Shown: one piece after another, positions 15,108-24,699 of the stretch
How positions within the stretch are numbered: the first letter of the stretch is position 1
Layout of the letters: every line of letters starts with the position of its first letter
Assembly: GCA_964422725.1 (NCBI GenBank)
Contig: CAYRCC010000002.1
Location: forward strand, 1-64,000
Reading direction: 5' to 3'
Source: CAKSNH01 sp964422725
Lineage (GTDB): Bacteria; Bacillota; Clostridia; UBA1381
Length of the DNA: 64,000 nt
Program-made: the position numbers and the translations under genes
The notes under the pieces: generated by a model
Database searches by the model: none
Seen by the model: only the letters and a program-made list of their open reading frames with translations
Told to the model about the DNA's origin: nothing

Positions 15108-17174
15108 TCACTGCTGACGATTATTCGACAGCGCATTGTAAATCATTACTGCAAACTGCCCCTTGGTAACATTCTCCTGCGGATTAAAATTACCGTTTTC
15201 GTCACCGTTCACTATTCCCAATCCCCTTGCGGCGGCAACATAACGGTTATATTCTGCCGATACGAACCGCGAATCGTTAAAACCGCAGTCGAAAACGCTG
15301 TCACTTATATATTTTATGTCACCGTAACCTATCGCGCCGACTATATATTTCACGGCTTTTTCACGCTTTACAAGTTCATCGGGATTTTTTTCCTCCGCCG
15401 AAATAAAACCGCGCCTTATTATACTTTTATAAAAATCGTCAACATCTTTGTCCGTCCGCGGACTGTACCGGCCGTAAAAAACACTTAACGTTTCCAATGC
15501 CTCTTTCTGACTCAGCACATCATCGGGCTTAAACTTATCATCGTTCAACTCTATCACGCCGTTTCGGATAAGCGCATCAACCGCCGTTTTCGCATAATGA
15601 CCCTCCATATCCGTCGGATATATTTTCACACTGTCATAAAGCTCGCCGATATCTCCGCTGTGCGCGTTTACATACCGCGCATCAACGCGCGGACGGTAAA
15701 CAAGCTTTATATCCTGTCCGTCAGCGCCGAACTCCTCATAATAAAGCCGAAAACCGCCGTTTTTAAACAGCTGTGCATACGCCTCACCCTCGGACAAAAT
15801 ACCGTCCGGCGTTTCAAACTCTACGCCGTCCGTATAGCTTATACTGTAGCCGCATATGGTTTTATCCTTAGGATTAACACTGACCGTCACCCTGTTGTCA
15901 TAAAACGGTATACCGTTCACCGCGCGCACATACTCTGCCGCATTGCCGGAACACTTATAATATGTATACTGCGATCTTTTCGGGTTGTATTTTTCGACAA
16001 AAGCATCAGCCGCGGTTTTTACCTCTTTTTCGGACAACTCCGCGCCATTCTCAAAACGGTCGTAAGCATAATCGGGAATAAATACCGCTATAACGTCACC
16101 CGTCACCGCATCAAGCGTTACGTTTGCATACGAATCGTTTTCGTCCGACATTCCTATATCGACCGTATATTTATCGCCGTACTTATTATAACTGTACGCA
16201 TTGACACCGTATTTGTCGAGAACGGTGTTCTCAAGCGACAATGCGATTTTTTCGGCTTCTTTTTCCGATATCAGCTTTGTCAGCTCACTGATTTTTTCGA
16301 TTTCCTCCGCCGTCAGAGAGGCACTTCCTTTGTCCGCGGCAGCGTTTTCCGTCGCGCCCGACGCCAAATCCCCTCTGCCGTAATACACATCGTTTGTCTG
16401 CACTTGTCCCGTTTTCGCATCAATCATTTTATCGCTGATTTTATAGCGCAAAACCGCTGTTTTCTCATCATTGCCATAGTCGGTTTCATACACAAGTTCA
16501 AGCGCGCCCGACTGCTTATATTTCTCCTGTGCCTCCTCGGCGGCAATCACATTTTCGGCTGTCGGAACACCGCTGTAATTCCAATTACTGTAATAACTTG
16601 CAATCTCTTTATTTGCCTTGCCGATATTCAATATTACGTAATTATCCGAAAAATCCACTCCGTTTACTTTCCTCGGTACATTCACATATATATTGGTATC
16701 GTCCGCATTAAGACTTATCTTGGCATTATCAAAATCTATTTCACCGGCAAACGACACCCCTATATCGGCAAACCACGCTTTCGCTATACCCTTTATTTCA
16801 TCGTCGGTCAACGCGGTGATTGCGTATCTGTCGCGAAAACTGCCCGCGTTTTTTGCAGAATATTTGTGATAACTCGTGATATCACCCCTGTCATTTACAT
16901 AAACATCAATAGAATTTTCATATTCCTTATCATGCCACGAAAACTCATATGTTGTCATATCCTTATACGTGGATTTTCCGCTTTCAAACTCGCCGAGCGT
17001 ATCCGGAATGTCAATTTTCGATTTCACATCAGCCACCAAAGCTTTTATATCAGTTTCACCGCAAGCGGCAGTGCCGCCGTATGCCGCCCTCTCCGACACC
17101 GCACAGTACGCATACGGCGCAAACGACGATACAAGCATATTTGCCGCAATTATTACCGCTATTGCTTTTTTCAT
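15108..17174 (-). CDS. Surface protein with YcdB/YcdC-like repeats and SLH domains
   Basis: A 688-aa secreted protein. Residues 1-25 form a signal peptide (MKKAIAVIIAANMLVSSF then a cleavage region AYCA). The middle, about 45-500, carries YcdB/YcdC- or PepSY-like units (for example TYEFSWHDKEYENSIDVYVN and VTGDVIAVFIPDYAYDRFENG). About 515-688 is an SLH region (MEGHYAKTAVDALIRNGVI; GLGIVNGDENGNFNPQENVTK), which normally binds a cell-wall polymer. The function of the middle region is not established; PepSY-like units are often linked to protease inhibition. A 532-codon open frame on the other strand is a composition artefact. Confidence 0.9.
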   Translation of the reverse strand: MKKAIAVIIAANMLVSSFAPYAYCAVSERAAYGGTAACGETDIKALVADVKSKIDIPDTLGEFESGKSTYKDMTTYEFSWHDKEYENSIDVYVNDRGDITSYHKYSAKNAGSFRDRYAITALTDDEIKGIAKAWFADIGVSFAGEIDFDNAKISLNADDTNIYVNVPRKVNGVDFSDNYVILNIGKANKEIASYYSNWNYSGVPTAENVIAAEEAQEKYKQSGALELVYETDYGNDEKTAVLRYKISDKMIDAKTGQVQTNDVYYGRGDLASGATENAAADKGSASLTAEEIEKISELTKLISEKEAEKIALSLENTVLDKYGVNAYSYNKYGDKYTVDIGMSDENDSYANVTLDAVTGDVIAVFIPDYAYDRFENGAELSEKEVKTAADAFVEKYNPKRSQYTYYKCSGNAAEYVRAVNGIPFYDNRVTVSVNPKDKTICGYSISYTDGVEFETPDGILSEGEAYAQLFKNGGFRLYYEEFGADGQDIKLVYRPRVDARYVNAHSGDIGELYDSVKIYPTDMEGHYAKTAVDALIRNGVIELNDDKFKPDDVLSQKEALETLSVFYGRYSPRTDKDVDDFYKSIIRRGFISAEEKNPDELVKREKAVKYIVGAIGYGDIKYISDSVFDCGFNDSRFVSAEYNRYVAAARGLGIVNGDENGNFNPQENVTKGQFAVMIYNALSNNRQQ

Positions 17175-17393
17175 AATAACCCAACCTTTCTTTAAATGTA
17201 AAATTTTTATATATCTTTAGACGAAAATTACAGGAAAATGTTCCCGAAAAAATCGCAGCGAATTATTTTCTCCGACACCTTAAAGTATATCGCGCCAAAC
17301 AACGCGTGTCAACCGATAATATTCCGTACCCCTCACACAGCCGACATTTTCATTGTTTAAAAAACAGACTTTTCACACAACGGATTTTTAAAC

Positions 17394-17422
17394 TTGAATT
17401 ATATTTTGCGATATTATATAAT
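17394..17422 (+). promoter_or_regulatory. Promoter of the large secreted esterase gene
   Basis: TTGAAT (17394-17399), 17 bp, then TATAAT (17417-17422). Transcription should start near 17429. The rest of the 331-bp gap between the SLH gene and 17506 holds the palindrome at 17448 and no other clear signal. Confidence 0.85.
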
Positions 17423-17447
17423 AGTAGCGTATTAATCTGTGGCTAAG

Positions 17448-17463
17448 TGTATGATATCATACA
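17448..17463. promoter_or_regulatory. 16-bp perfect palindrome in the 5' leader, possible operator
   Basis: TGTATGATATCATACA is a perfect 16-bp palindrome lying about 20 nt after the predicted start site and 42 nt before the ATG. With no loop it is a better candidate for a dimeric protein-binding site than for an RNA hairpin. The regulator is unknown. Confidence 0.55.
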
Positions 17464-17505
17464 TCTCTGTCAAAGATAATTTAGAGAGAAAGAGGAGATA
17501 AAACA

Positions 17506-20500
17506 ATGAACAAAGCTACCAAAAAAGTTTTGTCAGGCATTATAGCATTGTCAATTGTTGCAAGCGGCAACGCACTGCCGATAAGTGCGGCAGTCGGCAC
17601 AATGCAGTATAATGCGGGCACTGTTACGGTTACGTCCGACACTGCCGGTACGGGTATGCTTATTAAAGCAGATGCTGACGGCATTTCGGTACTCAAGGAT
17701 AACGTTACCGTAAACAACGGAGAAACTACCATTTCCGATATCACCTTAAAATCGGGTGACAAGTTGTATTTGTGGGAGAACTTTAAAACTCTCAAGCCGC
17801 TTACGGCATCATTTACCGTTCCTACGGCTTATACCGTTAAATTCGTTGTCGACGGCGTTGAAACGCCTGTTACTGTAACCGAAAACACAAAAGTCGAAAA
17901 GCCTGAAGATCCGACAAAAGAAGGTTCTGTATTTGTAGGCTGGCAGGTAGACGGCGATGACTTTGATTTTAACACGCCTATAGCCTGCGATATGACTATT
18001 ACGGCTGTATTCAGAGAATTACAGCAGTTCACCGTAACATTCAAGTCGGGTGACACGCAAACACCTGTTACGGTAACCGAAAACGAAACGGTTGCAAAGC
18101 CTGCAGACCCTGCTGTCGGCGAAGGTTATATGTTCTTGGGCTGGTACGCGGACGGCGTATTGTATGACTTTACATCTAAAGTTACCAAGAATATAACTCT
18201 TGAGGCTAAAATTGTAAAGGGTATTACTTATGTAAATGAAGATTTCAACACTTACGAAGCTAAAGTCTTCATTTCGTCGGCAGGTCAAGATGCTGAGAAC
18301 GCACCTGACCCTGTAACGCTCGGCAATGTAGTTTACGCCGCAGGACGCAGAAATAACGGTTCTATTAGCTGTAACGCCGCTATCGCAAACAGCGAATTGG
18401 TTATTTCCTCTGACAAATTCGCAACCAGTAGCCGCGGTATTTCCTTTACGTTTGCCGAGGCGGCAAACATTCCGACCGTTTCCGACCTTGCAGACGGCGA
18501 AGTGCTTGAATTGTCGGCTAAAATGAAAGCAACTCAGACATTTACCGTTACAGACTTCGGCGATATTACAACAGCTGATTTGACAACATCGTCAGAATAT
18601 GTAAATGTCAGAATAATTCTCGATAAAGATGCAAACAAACAGTATCTGATTGTAACCGATACAAACGGAAAACTGCTTTCGTCTAAAATTGCAGACCTGA
18701 CAATGACAACATTTAATGGTATGACATTCTTTGCCGGTTCGGGTACTCACAACATTGACGACCTTAAGATTATGAAGAAGGACAAAGACACTGCCGTTCT
18801 CAGCGTAACCGTAACGGATACAAAGGAAAATACAGGTCTTGCAGACACAACAGTCAAATTGGGCAATATTTCTTACACAACCGCCGCTGACGGTACTGTA
18901 AGCATACCTGTTCCTAACGGTACATATGAAATTACAGCAACCAAATCCGGTTATGAGCATACAGCTCAGCTCGGAGATGACGACACTCAAACCGTAACAG
19001 CCGATTCGGATAAAGCGGTTAGTATGTCATTACAGTTAAGAGTATATGGTAAAATTCCTGATACTGTTGAAATTGAGAACGGACAGTTGTTTATAGCTGC
19101 TCCGAGTGATGCTGTGCCTACTCCGACGGTAACTCCGGCTGCGCCTACTCCGACGGTAACTCCGGCTGCGCCTACTCCGACGGTAACTCCGGTTGCGCCT
19201 ACTCCGACGGTAACTCCGGCTGCGCCTACTCCGACGGTAACTCCGGCTGCGCCTACTCCGACGGTAACTCCGGCTGCGCCTACTCCGACGGTAACTCCGG
19301 TTGCGCCTACTCCGACGGTAACTCCGGCTGCGCCTACTCCGACGGTAACTCCGGCTNNNNNNNNNNNNNNNNNNNNNNNNNNNNNNNNNNNNNNNNNNNN
19401 NNNNNNNNNNNNNNNNNNNNNNNNNNNNNNNNNNNNNNNNNNNNNNNNNNNNNNNNCTGCGCCTACTCCGACGGTAACTCCGGCTGCGCCTACTCCGACG
19501 GTAACTCCGGAAGTGCAGACTCTTTCTGAAGATGAAACCGAAACAACAGAAACCGAAATAACGTCAAAAACAGCGGCATTTACCGTAAAAGTTCTTGACC
19601 AGTTCGATATTCCTATGACGGCTGACGAGTACGGTCTTACATGGGCAATCTATAAAACGGGAACGGAAGAAACAGACCCTAATGTAACTATAGACGAAAA
19701 CGGTGTTGTTTCTGTTAAGAAAGCGTTTAATACAGATGATAAGGTTGCAGCATTTGATGTTGCCGCAACGGTTAAGACGGACGACAGAGGTCAGACCGTT
19801 AAAAAGACGATTTATATCGGAAATAACGATATTATCTATTATGAACCACTTAACTGGTCGCAAGTCGGCGGTACAAGTAACAGAAATAGCAGTGTGAATT
19901 TTATAAATGCCGTTACACTTCCTGACATGACAAATGTTACACTCAACCTTAAATATCCAAACGGTACTGACGGACAATCATCATTGGCATTGGTTACCGA
20001 TGCCGGCAAACTTACAGGTGTTACTCTCGTGGGCGACGGAAGAGTTTGTGCTTGGACCGGTTGGAACGGTAACTCGGCAATGAATCAATATGATGATATT
20101 TTTGTTGGAGGTGACGAAAGTAAAGGACTGAGAGTTACAGAATTAAAAACTTTGATTGATAATTATACAAACGGTGATACAATTACCGTATCGTTTGTAA
20201 TCGACAAACCGAATAATGCGATTACTGTGAACTGCGGCGGCGTAACAGAGTCTTTGACCTATTCGATAGCGCCTGAAACGCTTAAAGGTATTCAGTGGGG
20301 ACAGTATCGTTCTTCTGGTGCTATAACTATTGATAATGTTATGATTCAAGAGCCTGATAACGATTATCTTGCAATTGCCGGCGATGCTGACTTTGCTAAG
20401 ATATCGGGTACTACCGTAACAAGAGAGTATACTCTCGGTCAGTCGGTACTTGTGGACGGCGAAACATTTACCTGGTCGGTTGAAGCTCCTGAGGGTGCTG

Positions 20501-22149
20501 AGGCTGATGCGGTTACAGTAGCAAACGGCGATACGGCTACAAGCGGTATTCTTTCCGTAGCGGATACGGCAACAAAGGGCGTTTACACATTGAAAGCCGT
20601 AAGTACAATAAACGAAAACAAGAAAGCCGAGTTTGCGGTTACTGTTGCGGACTTCCAGGGCGACAGCGATAATATACAGGTTACGCTGGCAGGCGCACAG
20701 GCATATCGCACAACCGATACAACAGGCACATACTCTGTTGCTAAAGTAACGGACAAGTTCGGCGATGACATTACGGCATTGCTCCCTGCGGCAGTATGGA
20801 CAATTGACAATACCGATGTTGCAACAATTACATCAGACGGTACGCTTACAGTTGTAGGTGCGGGTACGGCTACCGTTACGGCAAAAATTACAAACGGTAC
20901 TTCAACAATTACAAAGACAGTACCGGTTAAGGTATCGGCATACAGCATCACAGGTGAGGCATCAGGCGATACGACAGCGGTTAATACAAGTCTTTTGGTA
21001 AGCGGTAATGATATAGCTAAATACCTTGTAACAACAGCAACGGCTGACGGTACGGCAGTTAAGAGCACTGAGGTTGCGGCAAGCGATATTACAAGCGGTT
21101 CATACACTGTTGACACTAAAGGTGCGGCTAAGTATGAAATTGCTCCGATATTCTCATACAACATCGGCAACGCCGGTACACTAGGTGTTTACGGCGATGG
21201 ATTTGATATTGCAATTCCGGCTGATACGTATAACTTTGAGGTAACCGTTACAGGTTCAAGATGTGACGTTTATGCAAACGACCAGATGCTTGTAAATAAC
21301 ATTTTGCAAGGCGGCAGCGTAGGTAATACCGTTAAGGTAAACGACATTGTTGTAGACGACGGTGTTGCCAAGATTACAACAGACGACTATGCAAGCGGTC
21401 AAACGGCAGCAGGCAGCTCGGTATCGGTAAGCGTTGTTAAATCACCGTCAATCGTAAACAGAGCAAAGAAAATGTACGTATTGGGTGACTCGCTCGTTTG
21501 CGTATACTATAACGGTGCCAATAAAGATGCTAACTGGCAGACAGGCTGGGGACAGGTACTGCAAAACTACGTTAAAGACGTTGAAGTTGTTGACCTTGCA
21601 AACAGCGGTATAACAGCTGTAGGCTTGCTCGGCAGTGCGTTTACGCAGGTGCTTGAAAGTGCAAAAGAGGGCGACTATCTTGTACTTGAAAGCGGTTATA
21701 ATGACAAAACGTATGATCCTGAGGCTGTGATGAAAGATTCTCTCAGAGCAATGATTGCAGGTGCTGAGGAAAAAGGCGTTAAGGTAATCTTGGTATCTCC
21801 TAACGCATCGTCGCATACATACGGTGCAAACGTAGCATGGACAACATTTATGGAAGATGTTGCAACCGAAACCGAAACGGATTACATTGACTTGTCGCAG
21901 AAGTCATATGATTTCTTTGAAAGCACATATGCCGGCGACAGAGATAACTTCAAAGCTACATACAATGTATCCGACAGACTGCACTCAACATTCCACGGTG
22001 CTAACAAGATGGCTGAAATAGTTGCACAAGGATTGTACGACCTTGGCCACAGCGATATTGTAAATACCGAGTATGAATATACTTTCACAGATTATTTGAA
22101 CAACGAAATAACCTGTAAAGTAAAAGCAACGGACACATCAGCTGAATAA
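17506..22149 (+). CDS. Large secreted multidomain SGNH (CE12-like) esterase
   Basis: About 1547 aa, including a gap of unknown length. In order: signal peptide (1-28); two InlB-B/Flg-new type repeats (about 105-243; FVGWQVDG, FLGWYADG); a beta-sandwich region (245-420); a carboxypeptidase-regulatory-like domain (425-510); Pro/Thr linker repeats (537-668); a second beta-sandwich (680-960); Ig-like units (960-1150); and a C-terminal SGNH hydrolase. The last has block I GDS (Ser1329), SGYND (Asn1399) and DRLH (Asp1490/His1493), as in rhamnogalacturonan acetylesterases. It probably deacetylates pectin at the cell surface. No SLH domain was seen. Residue numbers after 617 depend on the gap. Confidence 0.88.
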   Translation: MNKATKKVLSGIIALSIVASGNALPISAAVGTMQYNAGTVTVTSDTAGTGMLIKADADGISVLKDNVTVNNGETTISDITLKSGDKLYLWENFKTLKPLTASFTVPTAYTVKFVVDGVETPVTVTENTKVEKPEDPTKEGSVFVGWQVDGDDFDFNTPIACDMTITAVFRELQQFTVTFKSGDTQTPVTVTENETVAKPADPAVGEGYMFLGWYADGVLYDFTSKVTKNITLEAKIVKGITYVNEDFNTYEAKVFISSAGQDAENAPDPVTLGNVVYAAGRRNNGSISCNAAIANSELVISSDKFATSSRGISFTFAEAANIPTVSDLADGEVLELSAKMKATQTFTVTDFGDITTADLTTSSEYVNVRIILDKDANKQYLIVTDTNGKLLSSKIADLTMTTFNGMTFFAGSGTHNIDDLKIMKKDKDTAVLSVTVTDTKENTGLADTTVKLGNISYTTAADGTVSIPVPNGTYEITATKSGYEHTAQLGDDDTQTVTADSDKAVSMSLQLRVYGKIPDTVEIENGQLFIAAPSDAVPTPTVTPAAPTPTVTPAAPTPTVTPVAPTPTVTPAAPTPTVTPAAPTPTVTPAAPTPTVTPVAPTPTVTPAAPTPTVTPAXXXXXXXXXXXXXXXXXXXXXXXXXXXXXXXXXXAPTPTVTPAAPTPTVTPEVQTLSEDETETTETEITSKTAAFTVKVLDQFDIPMTADEYGLTWAIYKTGTEETDPNVTIDENGVVSVKKAFNTDDKVAAFDVAATVKTDDRGQTVKKTIYIGNNDIIYYEPLNWSQVGGTSNRNSSVNFINAVTLPDMTNVTLNLKYPNGTDGQSSLALVTDAGKLTGVTLVGDGRVCAWTGWNGNSAMNQYDDIFVGGDESKGLRVTELKTLIDNYTNGDTITVSFVIDKPNNAITVNCGGVTESLTYSIAPETLKGIQWGQYRSSGAITIDNVMIQEPDNDYLAIAGDADFAKISGTTVTREYTLGQSVLVDGETFTWSVEAPEGAEADAVTVANGDTATSGILSVADTATKGVYTLKAVSTINENKKAEFAVTVADFQGDSDNIQVTLAGAQAYRTTDTTGTYSVAKVTDKFGDDITALLPAAVWTIDNTDVATITSDGTLTVVGAGTATVTAKITNGTSTITKTVPVKVSAYSITGEASGDTTAVNTSLLVSGNDIAKYLVTTATADGTAVKSTEVAASDITSGSYTVDTKGAAKYEIAPIFSYNIGNAGTLGVYGDGFDIAIPADTYNFEVTVTGSRCDVYANDQMLVNNILQGGSVGNTVKVNDIVVDDGVAKITTDDYASGQTAAGSSVSVSVVKSPSIVNRAKKMYVLGDSLVCVYYNGANKDANWQTGWGQVLQNYVKDVEVVDLANSGITAVGLLGSAFTQVLESAKEGDYLVLESGYNDKTYDPEAVMKDSLRAMIAGAEEKGVKVILVSPNASSHTYGANVAWTTFMEDVATETETDYIDLSQKSYDFFESTYAGDRDNFKATYNVSDRLHSTFHGANKMAEIVAQGLYDLGHSDIVNTEYEYTFTDYLNNEITCKVKATDTSAE
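19114..19509 (+). repeat. 27-bp tandem repeats encoding a Pro/Thr linker, with assembly gap
   Basis: Nine exact-length 27-bp units (19114-19356) encode (A/V)PTPTVTPA, then come 100 N, then two more units ending at 19509. Units differ mainly at Ala/Val codons. The sequence is a flexible, probably O-glycosylated linker between domains. The true copy number is unknown. Confidence 0.97.
19357..19456. other. Assembly gap (100 N placeholder)
   Basis: Exactly 100 N inside the 27-bp repeat array. The flanking phases require a gap of 27k+25 bp (25, 52, 79, 106 and so on), and 100 is not in that series. The N run is therefore a fixed-size placeholder, although 100 happens to keep the reading frame. 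Confidence 0.97.
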
Positions 22150-22167
22150 TCAGTTTGAAACAAATGC

Positions 22168-22214
22168 GGTTGCGGTAAAACGATTTTCAAATCGGGTTAC
22201 CGCAACCCTTTTTT
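22168..22214 (+). terminator. Terminator 1 of the esterase gene
   Basis: GGTTGCGGTAA pairs with TTACCGCAACC (11 bp). An inner CGATTT/AAATCG hairpin lies in the loop, and a T6 run follows. Confidence 0.92.
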
Positions 22215-22225
22215 ATGCAATTTAA

Positions 22226-22262
22226 AACTTCCAAATACTTGCAGGTATTTGGAAGTTTTTTT
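22226..22262 (+). terminator. Terminator 2 of the esterase gene, in tandem
   Basis: AACTTCCAAATAC pairs perfectly with GTATTTGGAAGTT (13 bp, 6-nt loop) and is followed by T. It sits 12 nt after the first terminator, so the two act in series before the next gene. Confidence 0.9.
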
Positions 22263-22326
22263 GCGGTAAAATAAATTTGTAATAACAAAATATACTATAT
22301 TAATATCAAAAAAGGAGTATTTAGCT

Positions 22327-23649
22327 ATGAAAATCAAAAGAATGATTACTGTTCTGCTGATTGCAGCAGTCACCGCGGTATGTTCGGTATATGCCGCAGC
22401 GGCAAATGAGCTTTTGAAGTATCAGCTGAAAAACAGTGTATGCGCGTTTACGGCGGACGAGTTCGCGGATATTTACAACGGCAGTGTTATTCCGGAATCA
22501 ATAGTTATCACGTCACTTCCGTCCGATAAAACCGGAAGTCTTGAGGTAGACGGCAGAAAGGTTGAAAAAAACAGGAGTATTATGCTAAACGACATTTCAA
22601 GCCTAACCTTCACTCCGTCCGAAAATTATCTGGGTGATGTCACCTTTTCGTACAGATTTTACAATGGGAGTGAGTACAGCGAAAATTCAAATGTTACGAT
22701 AAAGTATGTCGAAAATCTTTCAAATGCCGTCCCTACGGCTGTATCATTTTCTATCGAAACCGAAACAGATACCCCAAAAAAAGCAAAACTCAATTACACT
22801 TACACAGGAAACGAAAGTCTTAGTTATACAATATTTGAATCCCCCAAAAAAGGCAGTGTGGAAATAACCGGAATTAACGGTGAATTTGTATACACTCCGC
22901 ACTCCGGCGCAACCGGCAATGACAGTTTTTCATTCAGAGTGTCCACAAGCTCGATAGACTCAAATATAGCAACCTGCAGTATCTCCATATCATCAGCCGT
23001 TCAACCCCCGTCACCGTTCAATTTTGTTTATCAGGACACGCAAAACCACTGGGTGAACTATTCTGCCGTAAAGATGGTTGAGAGGGATATTTACAAGGGT
23101 GAACGAATCGGGAGTAAATACTATTTCCGCCCCGAAACACAGCTTACGAGAATTGATGTTATCAACTACATTCTCGCCGCACTTGACGTAAATATTGACG
23201 ATGTAAACACCGACGATATCCATATTTTTACTGACAGTCCGCAGTTGCCGGATTATATAAATAAAGCGGCATATAAAGCGTATCAGCTGGGAATAATAGA
23301 GGGCAGTAAGACAGACGGCGGCGTGTATCTTAATCCGTACTCACCGATTAACCGCAGTGAAACGGTAAAAATGCTCGACAAAGCAATAGGTCCGAAAACT
23401 CTGAGTGACGGCAGATTAAATTATATTGATGCACCGAGTGTGCCGGATTGGGCAGTACAGCATTTTAAAAATATGATTGCATACGGTATTGTAAGAGGTT
23501 ACGACGATAACTCGCTCAGACCGTTTGAGAGTGTAACCAAGGCACAGGCAACGGAAATGATATATCAAATGCTTAAATATAACGATACGAACACCCCGAC
23601 ACTTGCACGCCGCACTATGCCCGAATTCTATTTTAAACGTATATTGTAA
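22327..23649 (+). CDS. Surface protein with Ig/cadherin-like repeats and SLH domains
   Basis: A 440-aa secreted protein: signal peptide (1-25), two cadherin/Ig-like beta domains (about 35-130 and 135-225; FTPSENYLGDVTFSYRF and YTPHSGATGNDSFSFRV are the paired motifs), then three SLH motifs (about 235-425; QNHWVNYSAVKMVERDIYKG, AYKAYQLGIIEG, FKNMIAYGIVRGYDDNSLRP). It is presumably wall-anchored. AAAGGAG precedes the ATG. Only 16 nt separate it from spoVAD, so they may be co-transcribed, which is unexpected for a sporulation operon. Confidence 0.9.
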   Translation: MKIKRMITVLLIAAVTAVCSVYAAAANELLKYQLKNSVCAFTADEFADIYNGSVIPESIVITSLPSDKTGSLEVDGRKVEKNRSIMLNDISSLTFTPSENYLGDVTFSYRFYNGSEYSENSNVTIKYVENLSNAVPTAVSFSIETETDTPKKAKLNYTYTGNESLSYTIFESPKKGSVEITGINGEFVYTPHSGATGNDSFSFRVSTSSIDSNIATCSISISSAVQPPSPFNFVYQDTQNHWVNYSAVKMVERDIYKGERIGSKYYFRPETQLTRIDVINYILAALDVNIDDVNTDDIHIFTDSPQLPDYINKAAYKAYQLGIIEGSKTDGGVYLNPYSPINRSETVKMLDKAIGPKTLSDGRLNYIDAPSVPDWAVQHFKNMIAYGIVRGYDDNSLRPFESVTKAQATEMIYQMLKYNDTNTPTLARRTMPEFYFKRIL

Positions 23650-23665
23650 TTTGGGAGGGATATAT

Positions 23666-24682
23666 ATGTTGAAACGAATGGGAAAGCAAACCGTATTTTT
23701 CAATAATCCGCCGAGCATAACCGCCACTGCGGCAATTGTCGGCACAAAGGAGGGCGAAGGTCCGCTGTCGGCTGAATTTGATGCTGTGCTTGCCGATGAT
23801 TACTGCGGCGAGAAGTCGTGGGAAATGGCGGAGAGTAAATTACAGCAAAAAACCGCCGATACTGTGTTAAAGAAAGCGAATTTGTCGGCTTCTCAAGTAA
23901 ACTATATACTTGCCGGCGACTTGCTTAATCAATGTTCAGGAACACATTACGGTCTGCGCGAGCTTGGTATTCCCTTTCTGGGAATATACGGTGCCTGCTC
24001 AACTATGGTTGAGGGAATGTCGATAGGTGCAATGCTGATTGACGGTGATTATGCCGAATATGTTATGGCAGTAACATCAAGCCATTTTTGTTCATCTGAA
24101 AAGCAATTTCGTTTTCCGCTCGAATACGGCGGACAGCGTACACCGTCGGCGCAATGGACAGTAACGGGTTCAGGCGCGGCAATACTGGCACGTGACGGAA
24201 ACGGTCCGTATATCACCAAAGTCACAACGGGAAAAATTGTGGATATGGGAATAAGCGACGTCAATAATATGGGTGCCGCAATGGCACCTGCCGCATTTGA
24301 AACCATAACAACGCATTTTGAGGACACCGGAACTGCTCCGAGTGATTATGACTTGATTTTGACAGGTGACTTAGGGAAAGTCGGTTCGGATATATTGGTT
24401 GATTTATGCAAAAAATCGGGAGTGGATATAAGCGGAAATCATAATGACTGCGGCAAATTAATATTTGATATCGAAAAGCAGGACGTACATTCGGGCGGAA
24501 GTGGCTGCGGATGCTGCGGTTCGGTATTTTGCTCCCATATTTTCAAAAAACTGAAAAGCGGTGAACTCAATAAAATAATGGTTGTTGCGACAGGTGCACT
24601 GCTTAATCCGTCAGTTGTACTGCAAGGCGAAACGATACCGTCAATTGCGCATGCAATAGCCATAGAAAACAAGCCGCACTAA
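23666..24682 (+). CDS. spoVAD: Stage V sporulation protein AD
   Basis: Part of the SpoVA channel that moves dipicolinic acid into and out of the spore. The 338-aa protein has a thiolase-like fold: ILAGDLLNQCSGTHYGLRELGIPFLGIYGACSTMVEG, and a C-terminal HSGGSGCGCCGSV motif. ATG 23666 follows GGGAGGG and matches the family start; an upstream in-frame ATG lies inside the SLH gene. spoVAE follows after 17 nt. The usual upstream partner spoVAC is absent here. Confidence 0.96.
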   Translation: MLKRMGKQTVFFNNPPSITATAAIVGTKEGEGPLSAEFDAVLADDYCGEKSWEMAESKLQQKTADTVLKKANLSASQVNYILAGDLLNQCSGTHYGLRELGIPFLGIYGACSTMVEGMSIGAMLIDGDYAEYVMAVTSSHFCSSEKQFRFPLEYGGQRTPSAQWTVTGSGAAILARDGNGPYITKVTTGKIVDMGISDVNNMGAAMAPAAFETITTHFEDTGTAPSDYDLILTGDLGKVGSDILVDLCKKSGVDISGNHNDCGKLIFDIEKQDVHSGGSGCGCCGSVFCSHIFKKLKSGELNKIMVVATGALLNPSVVLQGETIPSIAHAIAIENKPH

Positions 24683-24699
24683 ACAGGAGGACAGTAAAA

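Noticed and set aside
15597..17195. A 532-codon open frame on the plus strand, opposite the YcdB/SLH gene
   Set aside because: It mirrors the real gene frame, has an Arg/Ile/His-rich composition with no recognisable motif and no ribosome site, while the minus-strand protein has a signal peptide and SLH domains.
20583..21170. Valine/serine-rich open frame opposite the esterase gene
   Set aside because: A shadow of a Thr/Ala-rich coding strand. It looks like low-complexity beta protein but has no start signal.
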